Shown here: piece by piece, positions 23,130 to 30,779 of the stretch
How positions within the stretch are numbered: position 1 is the first letter of the stretch
Layout: every line of letters begins with the position of its first letter
NCBI GenBank assembly: GCA_964390645.1
Contig: CAYMLL010000040.1
Span: forward strand, 1-33,452
Direction of reading: 5' to 3'
DNA: 33,452 nt
Source: CAYMLL01 sp964390645
Lineage (GTDB): Bacteria; Planctomycetota; UBA8108
The notes under the pieces: generated by a model
The model's database searches: none
What the model saw: only the letters and a program-made list of their open reading frames with translations
What the model was told of the DNA's origin: nothing
Made by a program: the position numbers and the translations under genes

Positions 23130-26100
23130 AAGGACCGGGTGTGCGAAGCCGGACTCGACGGAACGAGGCCGGTCGCGACCCGGTCGACACGGCGACGGAT
23201 CCGACTCGATGGTACGTGTCCGTCATCCGCAGAGTCGGAAGATCGGGACGCTCCGCACCCGTGCTCCAGGCTCGAAGCTCGATCGCGTCGCCGTGAGACC
23301 GCAGCTCGATCTCGACATCGCGTCCGGAGAGCGCCCCGATATCGCCCACCAGCTTTGATTGAACTCTCCCGTGGTCCATCCTGCCGAGCTCGCACTTGCC
23401 GTCACGCCACACTCCCCCGAAGTAGAGAGAGGCCGTCCCGACATCGACATGGATGTTCCCGTGGATGTGCGAGTCGCCGACATCGGCACGCAGATCGAGG
23501 CTGACGTCGCCGGAGAAGACGCGGTCCGTCACCAGCCACGCGCCGTGACCGTACTTCGGCTTCAGCTTGGTGACGCGCATCCCCCACGGACCCAGCTCGA
23601 CCTTGCCGGGACAGCACTCCTCGATCACACGCCACCGAAAGGGACGGCCGTCGTCGATGTCACCGCGGACGGTGAAGTCGTCGACGATCACCTTCCTCTC
23701 CCCGGGCACCATCGCCGGCAGGGACACGCTCCCCGTCGCGGCGACCGACATCAGAGACTCCCGGGCCCGCGCCCATCCCTCTTCCCCGGTGACAAAGTTG
23801 ACCGACCGGACGGCGAGAGCCTCCCATGCCACCCTCAGCAGGAACAGCGAGCGCCGGTCTTGCGGATCGAACTCGAAGGACTGCCGACACGCGTCGACCA
23901 GTTCGATGACGGATCCTGACTCACCTGCGCCGTGTTGAAAGGCACGCTTCAGGAGAGCGGAGGCGAGCAGCTGTCGCGGAACCAGTCCCTTCGGATCCGC
24001 CTCGACCGCCCGGCGGCTGGCGACGACAGCATCGTCCCAGCGACCCAGCCTCAGGTTCAGATAGGTCATCAGCCGCTCCCTCAACGCCTTGTTGGGAACC
24101 CATCGCGCCCACTCGAGCGAATCGACGAGGTCGCCATCGCTCAGAGCGAGGTAGACCGAAACGATCGAGAAAGGCAGAACGTCGAGACTCCCGGAACGGG
24201 ACAGCAGCCGCTCGAAGACGTGGCGTGCGAGGTCCGGCTTTCCGGCGTCGAGGTAGACCGCCCCGAGCAGGAGCTCCGGAGCCAGGGAGCCGGAGCCACT
24301 CGAGCTGGCGCGAACGCAGTCCTCCTCGGCGAGGTCGTGCTGATCGAGGTGCAGGCGTATCCTCGCGCGCCACCGGTAGCATTCTGCGAGGAAGCCCGCG
24401 TAGGGAGGGTCGCCACGCTCGAAGCGCTCGATGAGCCCGGTCAGGATCTGCGCAGCTGCGGCGAACTCACCGCGCACACCGAGAGCGTACGCCCTTCGCC
24501 GCTGGTCCGCCCAGCCAGCCGGGCGCGCCTTCACGAACAAGGACGAGTCAGAACGATCGAGGCGCTCGTCCGCGAGGTCCGCGCGCATCTCCTCCGCCGC
24601 CAGGAACGCCGGGTCGACCCTCAACACCGCCTCGATTTCTGCGAGAGCGAGGCGCGAGCGACCGAGGGTGCGGTACGCGCGAGCCAGATGAAAGCGGGCC
24701 TCCGGCTCTTTCGGACAGTCCCGGATCAAGCTCTCGAGCTCCGTGATCGCGGCGCGGACGGTTCCCTTGCCACCGATCTCCGTCACGTCGCGGAAGTCGT
24801 CGGGCTCGACGACGCGAAAGTCGACCCCGCCCGCGGAGAGAGCCTCGGAAGCAGCACCCAAGACCCACGCTCCGGACTCCAGCTTTCCGACCGCCTGCTC
24901 GAGCCTCGCCGGATAGAGCGCGAGCTGTCGCTCCCGGTCCGCCCGTGATCTCGCGACCGCCAGCCAGGTGACGGCGACGACCGCCGCGACCAGCATGATC
25001 GCCGCGACGATGCGGATACGATGGCGTCTCAGCCTGCGGAACGTCTGCGCCCGTCGTGTCTCCGGTCTCGCCTCGACCGGCTCTCCCTTGACGAAGCGGG
25101 CGAGATCCTGGGACAGCGCCTGGGCCGTGTTGTAGCGGCTCTCGGCGTGCTTTCGAAGACACTTCAGAACGATGGTCTCGAGGGGCCGCGGTATCAGGGA
25201 GTCGTGAGAGCGCAACCCGGGAGGGTCGTTGTGGACGACCTGGCGGAGCGTGTCGTGCCGATCCTTGCCCCGCAATGGCGGACACAGGGTGAGCACCTCG
25301 TAGAGAGTCGCTCCGAGCGAGTAGATGTCCGTGCGATGGTCGACCGGCACCGACTCGCGCCGCGCCTGCTCCGGACTCATGTAGAGTGGCGTGCCGACGA
25401 CCTCGCCCGTCAGTGTCAGCGAGCCGACATCCTCGAAGTACGCCAGGCCGAAGTCGAGAATTCGCAGGTGGTCCTCCGCATCGACCATGAGATTCGAGGG
25501 CTTGATGTCCCGGTGCAGGACGCCCTCGCGGTGCGCGTGGTGGAGCCCGTCCGCGACCTGTGCGAAGGCCCTGGCGACGCCCAGGTAGTAGGCCTGATCC
25601 GTCCCCTTCGGAGCGAATAGGCTGGCGCGGACCGGGCTTTCGCCCTTGCGGCGCCTGGCGACCATCTCGGCGAGCGACTCGCCTTCGATGTGCTCCATGG
25701 CGTAGTACGGCGTGTCCGATTCGACGCCGAGCGAGTGGACTCCGACGATCGCCGGATGATGGAGCTTGCCCGCGGTCTGGGCCTCGCGCAGAAAGCGCAG
25801 GAAAGCCGTCCGGTCCGCCGCGACTCCCGCGGGCAGGATCTTGAGCGCCACGCGACGGTTCATCGACTCCTGGTGCGCCTCGTACACGACTCCCATACCG
25901 CCGCGCCCGAGCTCGCGAACCACGCGGAAGTCGCCGAGACGCCGAAGACCCGGATTCCCTTCCCGTCCGATGCCCACGAAGCTCTCGAGGCGATCGACGA
26001 CCTCGTGGCCGATTCCGGGATGCCGGGCGAGCACCTCGAGAGGATCGAGCTCCTCGCCATCGATGAGGCGATCGACCCACCACGACACAGCGTCCTCGAT

Positions 26101-26178
26101 CGCGTCCTGCGCGGTGGGGTCGCCCGCCAGGCCGCGGCGGAACTCCTCGCGTCGTTGTGAACTTCGCTCAGGACACAT
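23128..26178 (-). CDS. Transmembrane Ser/Thr protein kinase with TPR and C-terminal beta-sandwich domain
   Basis: Hanks-type kinase, 1016 residues. An N-terminal helical segment (1-80) precedes the kinase domain (about 84-365): G91-R-G-G-M-G96 loop, K113 in ALKIL, HRDIKPSN (222-229), D242-F-G, GTPLYMSPE (262-270). All catalytic residues are present. One membrane helix (about 388-409) places the rest outside: TPR-like helices (about 450-815) and a beta-rich domain (825-1016, starting KVIVDDFTVRGD, with HGNIHVDVGTASLYFGG). The latter resembles LamG/DUF1080-type carbohydrate-binding folds. ATG at 26178 has AAGGAGG eight bases upstream, inside the sigma factor gene; the genes overlap by 11 bases. 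It probably senses an external signal and acts with the sigma factor; ligand and targets are unknown. Confidence 0.94.
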   Translation of the reverse strand: MCPERSSQRREEFRRGLAGDPTAQDAIEDAVSWWVDRLIDGEELDPLEVLARHPGIGHEVVDRLESFVGIGREGNPGLRRLGDFRVVRELGRGGMGVVYEAHQESMNRRVALKILPAGVAADRTAFLRFLREAQTAGKLHHPAIVGVHSLGVESDTPYYAMEHIEGESLAEMVARRRKGESPVRASLFAPKGTDQAYYLGVARAFAQVADGLHHAHREGVLHRDIKPSNLMVDAEDHLRILDFGLAYFEDVGSLTLTGEVVGTPLYMSPEQARRESVPVDHRTDIYSLGATLYEVLTLCPPLRGKDRHDTLRQVVHNDPPGLRSHDSLIPRPLETIVLKCLRKHAESRYNTAQALSQDLARFVKGEPVEARPETRRAQTFRRLRRHRIRIVAAIMLVAAVVAVTWLAVARSRADRERQLALYPARLEQAVGKLESGAWVLGAASEALSAGGVDFRVVEPDDFRDVTEIGGKGTVRAAITELESLIRDCPKEPEARFHLARAYRTLGRSRLALAEIEAVLRVDPAFLAAEEMRADLADERLDRSDSSLFVKARPAGWADQRRRAYALGVRGEFAAAAQILTGLIERFERGDPPYAGFLAECYRWRARIRLHLDQHDLAEEDCVRASSSGSGSLAPELLLGAVYLDAGKPDLARHVFERLLSRSGSLDVLPFSIVSVYLALSDGDLVDSLEWARWVPNKALRERLMTYLNLRLGRWDDAVVASRRAVEADPKGLVPRQLLASALLKRAFQHGAGESGSVIELVDACRQSFEFDPQDRRSLFLLRVAWEALAVRSVNFVTGEEGWARARESLMSVAATGSVSLPAMVPGERKVIVDDFTVRGDIDDGRPFRWRVIEECCPGKVELGPWGMRVTKLKPKYGHGAWLVTDRVFSGDVSLDLRADVGDSHIHGNIHVDVGTASLYFGGVWRDGKCELGRMDHGRVQSKLVGDIGALSGRDVEIELRSHGDAIELRAWSTGAERPDLPTLRMTDTYHRVGSVAVSTGSRPASFRRVRLRTPGP

Positions 26179-26773
26179 CGTCAGGCCCTCCTTCGAGAGG
26201 AAACGGCGACACCAGTCGCAAGCTCCCCGTCGAATCGCCGTAGCGGCGACGCAACTCCACAAGGGCGCGAGCGAGGAGCTTCTTCACCGCGTTCGCCGAG
26301 CGTCGCATTCGCGTTGCGGCTTCCGCGATCGAGGCGCCCTGGATGCGGGTCAGGAGGATGACCTCACGATGGTCCGCCGAGAGATCGCGGAGGGCTCGCT
26401 CCAGGCGCTGAGCCCGCTCCTTGCGCACGACGCGGGTTCCCGGCGTGGTCCGACCGTCCGGCACCGGCTCGACGACCAGCTTCACGGGACGCTTCTGGCT
26501 TGCCTTCCAGATCACGTGCTCGGCGATGCGTGCCAGCCAGTTGAAGAACGGTCCCTCTCCGAGCCAGACGAAGTTCTGGACCGCGGTCGACGCCTTCAGG
26601 ACCGTCTCCTGGACCACGTCGTCAGGCTCGATCAGCGCGCGCACGCGAGGTCCGAGCCTTCGATCCACGTGCTCCTGCAGACGATCGAGCTGCGTCCGGA
26701 TCAGCTCGTCGAAAGCCGACAGATCGCCGGCGGCGGAACGTTCGGCGAGCTCTTTGATCGATCGGTGCGCCAT
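26168..26773 (-). CDS. ECF-type RNA polymerase sigma factor (Planctomycete group)
   Basis: A 201-residue alternative sigma factor (Sigma70_ECF, PF07638; TIGR02984-like). Region 2 spans about residues 18-90, with EPDDVVQETVLKA and FFNWLARIAEHVIW for -10 recognition. Region 4 (about 125-178) has LSADHREVILLTRIQGASIAEAA and the helix RMRRSANAVKKLLARALVELRR for -35 recognition. ATG at 26773 is preceded by only a weak GAGA. No anti-sigma factor gene is adjacent; instead the gene overlaps the Ser/Thr kinase, an arrangement known in Planctomycetes where phosphorylation may control the sigma factor. Which promoters it reads cannot be determined here. Confidence 0.93.
   Translation of the reverse strand: MAHRSIKELAERSAAGDLSAFDELIRTQLDRLQEHVDRRLGPRVRALIEPDDVVQETVLKASTAVQNFVWLGEGPFFNWLARIAEHVIWKASQKRPVKLVVEPVPDGRTTPGTRVVRKERAQRLERALRDLSADHREVILLTRIQGASIAEAATRMRRSANAVKKLLARALVELRRRYGDSTGSLRLVSPFPLEGGPDDVS
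26186..26193 (-). promoter_or_regulatory. Ribosome binding site of the kinase, inside the sigma factor gene
   Basis: AAGGAGGG lies eight bases before ATG 26178 and inside the last codons of the sigma factor. It fixes the kinase start and implies translational coupling of the pair. Confidence 0.75.
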
Positions 26774-27187
26774 GTGATTCTCGGCCGTCCGATTTTCCGG
26801 CGATGGTAGGTCATCCGCGGTCCGCCTCCGACGGAAAAAGCGCCAGACGGATACGACAGCGGATCTGGACGGACCCGAAACACCACGAACCCGCCCCGCG
26901 ATCAGGACCGAACAGCAGCTTCACCGGAATCAAGTAGGTACGAAGGCCGATGGTGCCGCCGATTCTGCCCACCACGCTCGTCTGCGGCCACGTCCCTGGG
27001 CCCCGCCGGACGATACCATCGCGGACCACCTCGCCCTCGCCGGTGCGAGCACCGCGGCTCTCGCTCCAGGCTCTCTTGGCGTTGCGGCGGCAGGCTCGCT
27101 ACGCTGGGAGCTTGCCGCGCGGGAAGGCGGCGAGCGGCCGGCGTCTCGTTCGCGGCCTCACTGACCCCACCAGCATCCGGTGACCTC
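26774..27187. promoter_or_regulatory. Divergent intergenic region
   Basis: These 414 bases separate the sigma factor (minus) from the first sialate O-acetylesterase-like gene (plus) and should hold both promoters. A 72-codon minus frame (26811-27029) is open, but it has no ribosome site or recognisable motif. Apart from the weak promoter-like pair at 27076-27105, I see no clear structure. Confidence 0.45.
27076..27105 (+). promoter_or_regulatory. Possible promoter of the plus-strand esterase/sulfatase genes
   Basis: TTGGCG (27076-27081), 18 bases, then TACGCT (27100-27105), which ends 82 bases before ATG 27188. Each box matches half of the housekeeping consensus, which is common in GC-rich genomes but weak evidence. 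Confidence 0.25.
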
Positions 27188-28993
27188 ATGAAACAGATCG
27201 CGAATCTCGCCGCCGCCGTGGTCGGACTCACCTGGCTCTCCAGCGTCCCCGCCACGTCGGCGGACCTCACGGTGCCGAACACGTTCGGTGACAGCATGGT
27301 CATTCAGCGCGACGCGCCGATTCACGTCCGGGGAACCGCCCGGCCCGGCGCCAACGTGAGGGTCATCCTCGGGCCTCGAGACCTGACGGTCCGGGCCGGT
27401 GAGGACGGCAGGTGGTCGCTCGATCTCGAGGCGCTGCCGGCGTCCGCACAGGCGAAAAGCCTCCTGGTGCGATCCGAGCAGGAGAGCGTCGAGTACGACG
27501 GAATCGTCGTCGGCGACGTCTGGCTGCTCGGCGGGCAGAGCAACATGGAAGACGTGCTCGAGGACATCTACCACGGCGACACCGAGGTCGCGTCGGCGAA
27601 CTTCCCGCTGATCCGCCTGATGACGATCCCCGCGAAGGCCACTCCCCGGCCGCAATCCGACATGGCACGCATCAACGAGTACAACTCCTGGACCCGACGC
27701 TACGAGATGAAGGGCAGCTGGACGCGATGCACTCCGAAGGCGGTGCGGCGCTTCTCGGCAATCGGCTATGTCTTCGGTCGGCGACTGCACATGGTCTCGG
27801 GCGTTCCGATCGGACTGATCGACGCCTCCGTCGGCGGCACGACCGTCGAGGCGTGGACCTCACGCGGCAAGCTGGAGGCGACACCGGGGACACGAGGCCT
27901 CCTCGAAGAGTGGGATTCGAAGGTCGCCGCCTACGACGCCGAGGCGAGCCTGAAGGCGCGCATCGAGCGCTGGGAGAAGGACACCGAACGCCGCAAGAGC
28001 CGCGGCGAGAAGCCGAACCCCCGGCCGACGCAGCCCGACCCCGACCCCGCCGGCGACCGCAACAATCCCGGGGCATCGTACAACGCGATGATCGCGCCCC
28101 TGGCCGGTTTCCGGATCGCCGGGGCGATTTTCAACCAGGGCTACAACAACGCGCTGGGGAACTCCCGCCCGCGACTCTACGCGCAGACCTTGAAGGCGAT
28201 GATCGAAGACTGGCGCGCCGCGTTCCGCGACGAGGAGATGCCCTTCGGCATCGTCGGGCTGACGGCCGGCGGAGAGCCGCAGACCCACGAGAACTTCGAG
28301 ATCCGCATGGTCGACGCCGGCCCGTTCATCCGCGAGGCGCAGCACCGAGCCGCTCTGGATCTCGAGGGGGTCTGCTTCATGCCCGCCTACGATCAGCAGG
28401 TGCCCTGGTACCACCCGCACAAGAAGCTCGAGCTCGGGGAGCGCATCGCCCGCTGGGCGCTCAACACCCGCTACGGTCAGCACCGGATCGGCTGGAAGCC
28501 CGTGGAGTGCATCGGGCACGAGGTCCACGACGGCCGCATCGTCCTGCGCTTCGATCGCGCGGTGCGAGTCCACGACGGGCGCCCCTTCGAGGGCTTCGCG
28601 ATCGCCGGCGAGGATCGTCACTTCGTCCCCGCGAAGGCCGAGTTCGTCGTCGTCGGCCATGACCAGCACAAGCGACCGCGGCACGACGAGAAGCGCCTCG
28701 TGGTGTCCAGCCCGCTGGTGCCGAAGCCGGTGGCGGTCCGCTACGCCTGGGCACGCAACCCGATCGGCAACGCCGTCAACAGCGAGCACCACCAGCGGAT
28801 CATCCCGATCCCCTCCTTCCGGACCGACGACTGGAACTGGCCTGAGGCGCCGTTCAAGAACGCCGGCGGCGACGCCGAGCGCCGCCACCGCCAGGCGATC
28901 CGCGAGCTGCGCGAGACCGCCCGGGCCGCGGTACGGGAGCGACGGATCCTCGAGGCGAAGGAGACGCTCCGGACCACGCCGCAGAAGCCCTGA
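27188..28993 (+). CDS. Sialate O-acetylesterase-like protein with altered active site
   Basis: Exported 601-residue protein of the SASA family (PF03629), which removes O-acetyl groups from sialic acids or other acetylated sugars. A signal peptide (1-25) precedes the Ig-like N-terminal strand region (DLTVPNTFGDSMVIQRD). The nucleophile is Ser118 in LLGGQSNM. Two usual sites differ from the second paralogue downstream: YQGES reads NQGYN (Tyr319 for Glu), and DIHP reads W407-Y-H409-P, so His is kept but Asp is lost. Residues 240-295 are a charged helix and Pro/Asp-rich insert. The protein ends with a long basic helix after the usual FRTDDW motif. ATG at 27188 has only GGTGA as a ribosome site. 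It may be a weak or changed-specificity esterase. Confidence 0.88.
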   Translation: MKQIANLAAAVVGLTWLSSVPATSADLTVPNTFGDSMVIQRDAPIHVRGTARPGANVRVILGPRDLTVRAGEDGRWSLDLEALPASAQAKSLLVRSEQESVEYDGIVVGDVWLLGGQSNMEDVLEDIYHGDTEVASANFPLIRLMTIPAKATPRPQSDMARINEYNSWTRRYEMKGSWTRCTPKAVRRFSAIGYVFGRRLHMVSGVPIGLIDASVGGTTVEAWTSRGKLEATPGTRGLLEEWDSKVAAYDAEASLKARIERWEKDTERRKSRGEKPNPRPTQPDPDPAGDRNNPGASYNAMIAPLAGFRIAGAIFNQGYNNALGNSRPRLYAQTLKAMIEDWRAAFRDEEMPFGIVGLTAGGEPQTHENFEIRMVDAGPFIREAQHRAALDLEGVCFMPAYDQQVPWYHPHKKLELGERIARWALNTRYGQHRIGWKPVECIGHEVHDGRIVLRFDRAVRVHDGRPFEGFAIAGEDRHFVPAKAEFVVVGHDQHKRPRHDEKRLVVSSPLVPKPVAVRYAWARNPIGNAVNSEHHQRIIPIPSFRTDDWNWPEAPFKNAGGDAERRHRQAIRELRETARAAVRERRILEAKETLRTTPQKP

Positions 28994-29013
28994 GCCGCGA
29001 CGATCTCATCCGG

Positions 29014-29026
29014 CCCGGAAACCGGG
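29014..29026 (+). other. Short hairpin after the first esterase gene
   Basis: CCCGG-AAA-CCGGG, 21 bases after the stop codon. It has no T-run, so it is at most a weak transcription-end or RNA-stability element. The 271-base gap to the next gene holds nothing else that I recognise. Confidence 0.25.
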
Positions 29027-29264
29027 TCGGCCGCGGTACGCACGCAGACTCTCGACCAGCACCTCCTGGCGCAACGCCCCCGGGAGCGCCCGGAGATCCT
29101 GACCGATCCAGCGCCGACACCGAAAGGCGAAAGGAGACGCTCGAGTCGCAGCGCCTCGCACCGGGTGACACGCTCGCCATGCGGCTGTACTCCGAGCTCG
29201 CGAACGGCGAGGATAGAAGCCCTGATTCCCCCGACCACAGGCTCTCGAACGAGGACGACTGGCC

Positions 29265-30668
29265 ATGCGGACCGACAAGAAGACCGCCGCGCTGCTGACA
29301 CTCGCGCTCGCTCCATCGCTGACCACCGTCGCGGCCGACAAGCCGAACTTCGTCGTCGTCTTCTGCGACGACCTCGGCTACGGCGACCTCGGCTGCTTCG
29401 GGCATCCGACGATACGCACGCCCAATCTCGACCGACTCGCGCGAGAAGGCCAGAGGTGGACGAGCTTCTACGTCGGCGCCAGCGTCTGCACTCCGAGTCG
29501 CGCGGCGATCCTGACCGGGCGTCTGCCGGTCCGCAACGGCATGATGTCGGCGAAGCGGCGCGTGCTCTTCCCCGACTCCAGGGGCGGCCTCCCCCACAGC
29601 GAGGTCACGATCGCCGAGCTCCTGAAGTCGGCGGGCTACACGACGGCGGCGGTCGGCAAGTGGCACCTCGGCCATCTGCCGGAGCACTTGCCCACTGAGC
29701 ACGGCTTCGACACGTACTGGGGCATCCCGTACTCCAACGACATGGACCATCAGAGGGGCTTTCCGGGCTACCGCAGGAAGGCTCGCGAGGACCCGAGCTA
29801 CCAGCCCCCGATCGCGCAGTACAACGTGCCGCTGATTCACGACAAGAAGGTCATCGAGCGTCCCGCCGATCAGCGCACGATCACGACGCGCTACACGGAC
29901 AAGGCGATCGAGTTCATCCGCGCGAAAAAAGACGGCCCCTTCTTCGTCTACCTCGCTCACAACCTGCCGCACATTCCGCTCTTCGCGGGCGAGAAGCACC
30001 GCGGCAAGAGCCCGCGCGGGATCTTCGGCGACGTCATCGAGGAGATCGACGCCGGGGTGGGCAAGATCGCCAGGACCCTCGAGGAGCTCGGCATCGCGAA
30101 GAACACGCTGCTCGTGTTCACGTCGGACAACGGACCGTGGCTTCCCTTTCACACGCACGGGGGCTCCGCCGGCCTCCTGCGCGAGGGAAAGGGGACGACC
30201 TTCGAAGGAGGGATGCGCGAACCGACGATCTTCTGGTGGCCCGGCAGAATCTCCTCGGGCGTCCAGAGCGGCATGGGAGCGACGATGGACCTGCTGCCGA
30301 CCTTCTGCAAGCTGGCCGGCGTCGCGCCACCCGAGGACCGCACGCTCGACGGTCATGACCTCTCGGCGCTCCTGCTCGGCAAGACCGAGACGAGCCCGCG
30401 GGATACTGTCTTCTACTGGCGTTCGGAGAAGCTCTACGCCGTGCGCTCCGGTCCCTGGAAGGCGCACTTCATCACCGAAGGCTGCTACGGTATCGGCCCG
30501 AAGCGCGAAGAGCACGAGATCCCGCTGCTCTACAATCTCGAGACGGATCCGTCAGAGAAGTACGACGTCGCCGCGCTGCACCCCGACATTCTCGAGCGCC
30601 TCGGGAAGATCGCCAGGAAGCACCGGGCCGGCATCGAACCGGTGCCGAACCAGCTGACCCGGCGGTAA
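29265..30668 (+). CDS. Secreted type-I sulfatase (arylsulfatase A-like)
   Basis: Second sulfatase (PF00884), 467 residues, with a signal peptide ending near VAADKPN. Formylglycine motif C75-T-P-S-R79 is followed by AAILTGR, the classic PROSITE-type signature. Metal-site FCDDLGYGDLG is at 33-43, GKWHLG near 137, and FTSDNGPW and GKGTTFEGGMREP lie in the second half, as in GALNS/arylsulfatase A-like enzymes. It is clearly not a recent copy of the first sulfatase: spacing and middle regions differ. ATG at 29265 has GAGGA nine bases upstream. It lies between two sialate O-acetylesterase-like genes, which suggests joint removal of sulfate and acetyl groups from one glycan (inference). Confidence 0.94.
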   Translation: MRTDKKTAALLTLALAPSLTTVAADKPNFVVVFCDDLGYGDLGCFGHPTIRTPNLDRLAREGQRWTSFYVGASVCTPSRAAILTGRLPVRNGMMSAKRRVLFPDSRGGLPHSEVTIAELLKSAGYTTAAVGKWHLGHLPEHLPTEHGFDTYWGIPYSNDMDHQRGFPGYRRKAREDPSYQPPIAQYNVPLIHDKKVIERPADQRTITTRYTDKAIEFIRAKKDGPFFVYLAHNLPHIPLFAGEKHRGKSPRGIFGDVIEEIDAGVGKIARTLEELGIAKNTLLVFTSDNGPWLPFHTHGGSAGLLREGKGTTFEGGMREPTIFWWPGRISSGVQSGMGATMDLLPTFCKLAGVAPPEDRTLDGHDLSALLLGKTETSPRDTVFYWRSEKLYAVRSGPWKAHFITEGCYGIGPKREEHEIPLLYNLETDPSEKYDVAALHPDILERLGKIARKHRAGIEPVPNQLTRR

Positions 30669-30687
30669 CGCCGCCGCGCGAACTCGC

Positions 30688-30719
30688 CGTGAAGCCGCTG
30701 CTTTCGGAGCGGCTTCGTG
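30688..30719 (+). terminator. Strong hairpin downstream of the second sulfatase
   Basis: GAAGCCGCT (30691-30699) pairs perfectly with AGCGGCTTC (30708-30716) over an eight-base loop. Two wobble pairs and one more C-G extend it to 12 bp. It lies 20 bases after the sulfatase stop and before the ribosome site of the next gene. The tail (TGATTC) is not a real T-run, so it may be a terminator or an RNA-stabilising element that tunes expression within the cluster. Confidence 0.45.
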
Positions 30720-30779
30720 ATTCAATGAGCCCCTCTGCCGGGCATCTCCCGGCCCTCCCGAATCAACAAGGAGCACCCC

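Noticed and set aside
26811..27029. 72-codon minus-strand frame upstream of the sigma factor
   Set aside because: The translation looks less biased than most shadows, but it has no ribosome site, signal or known motif. It is more likely leader or promoter DNA; conservation in relatives would change this view.
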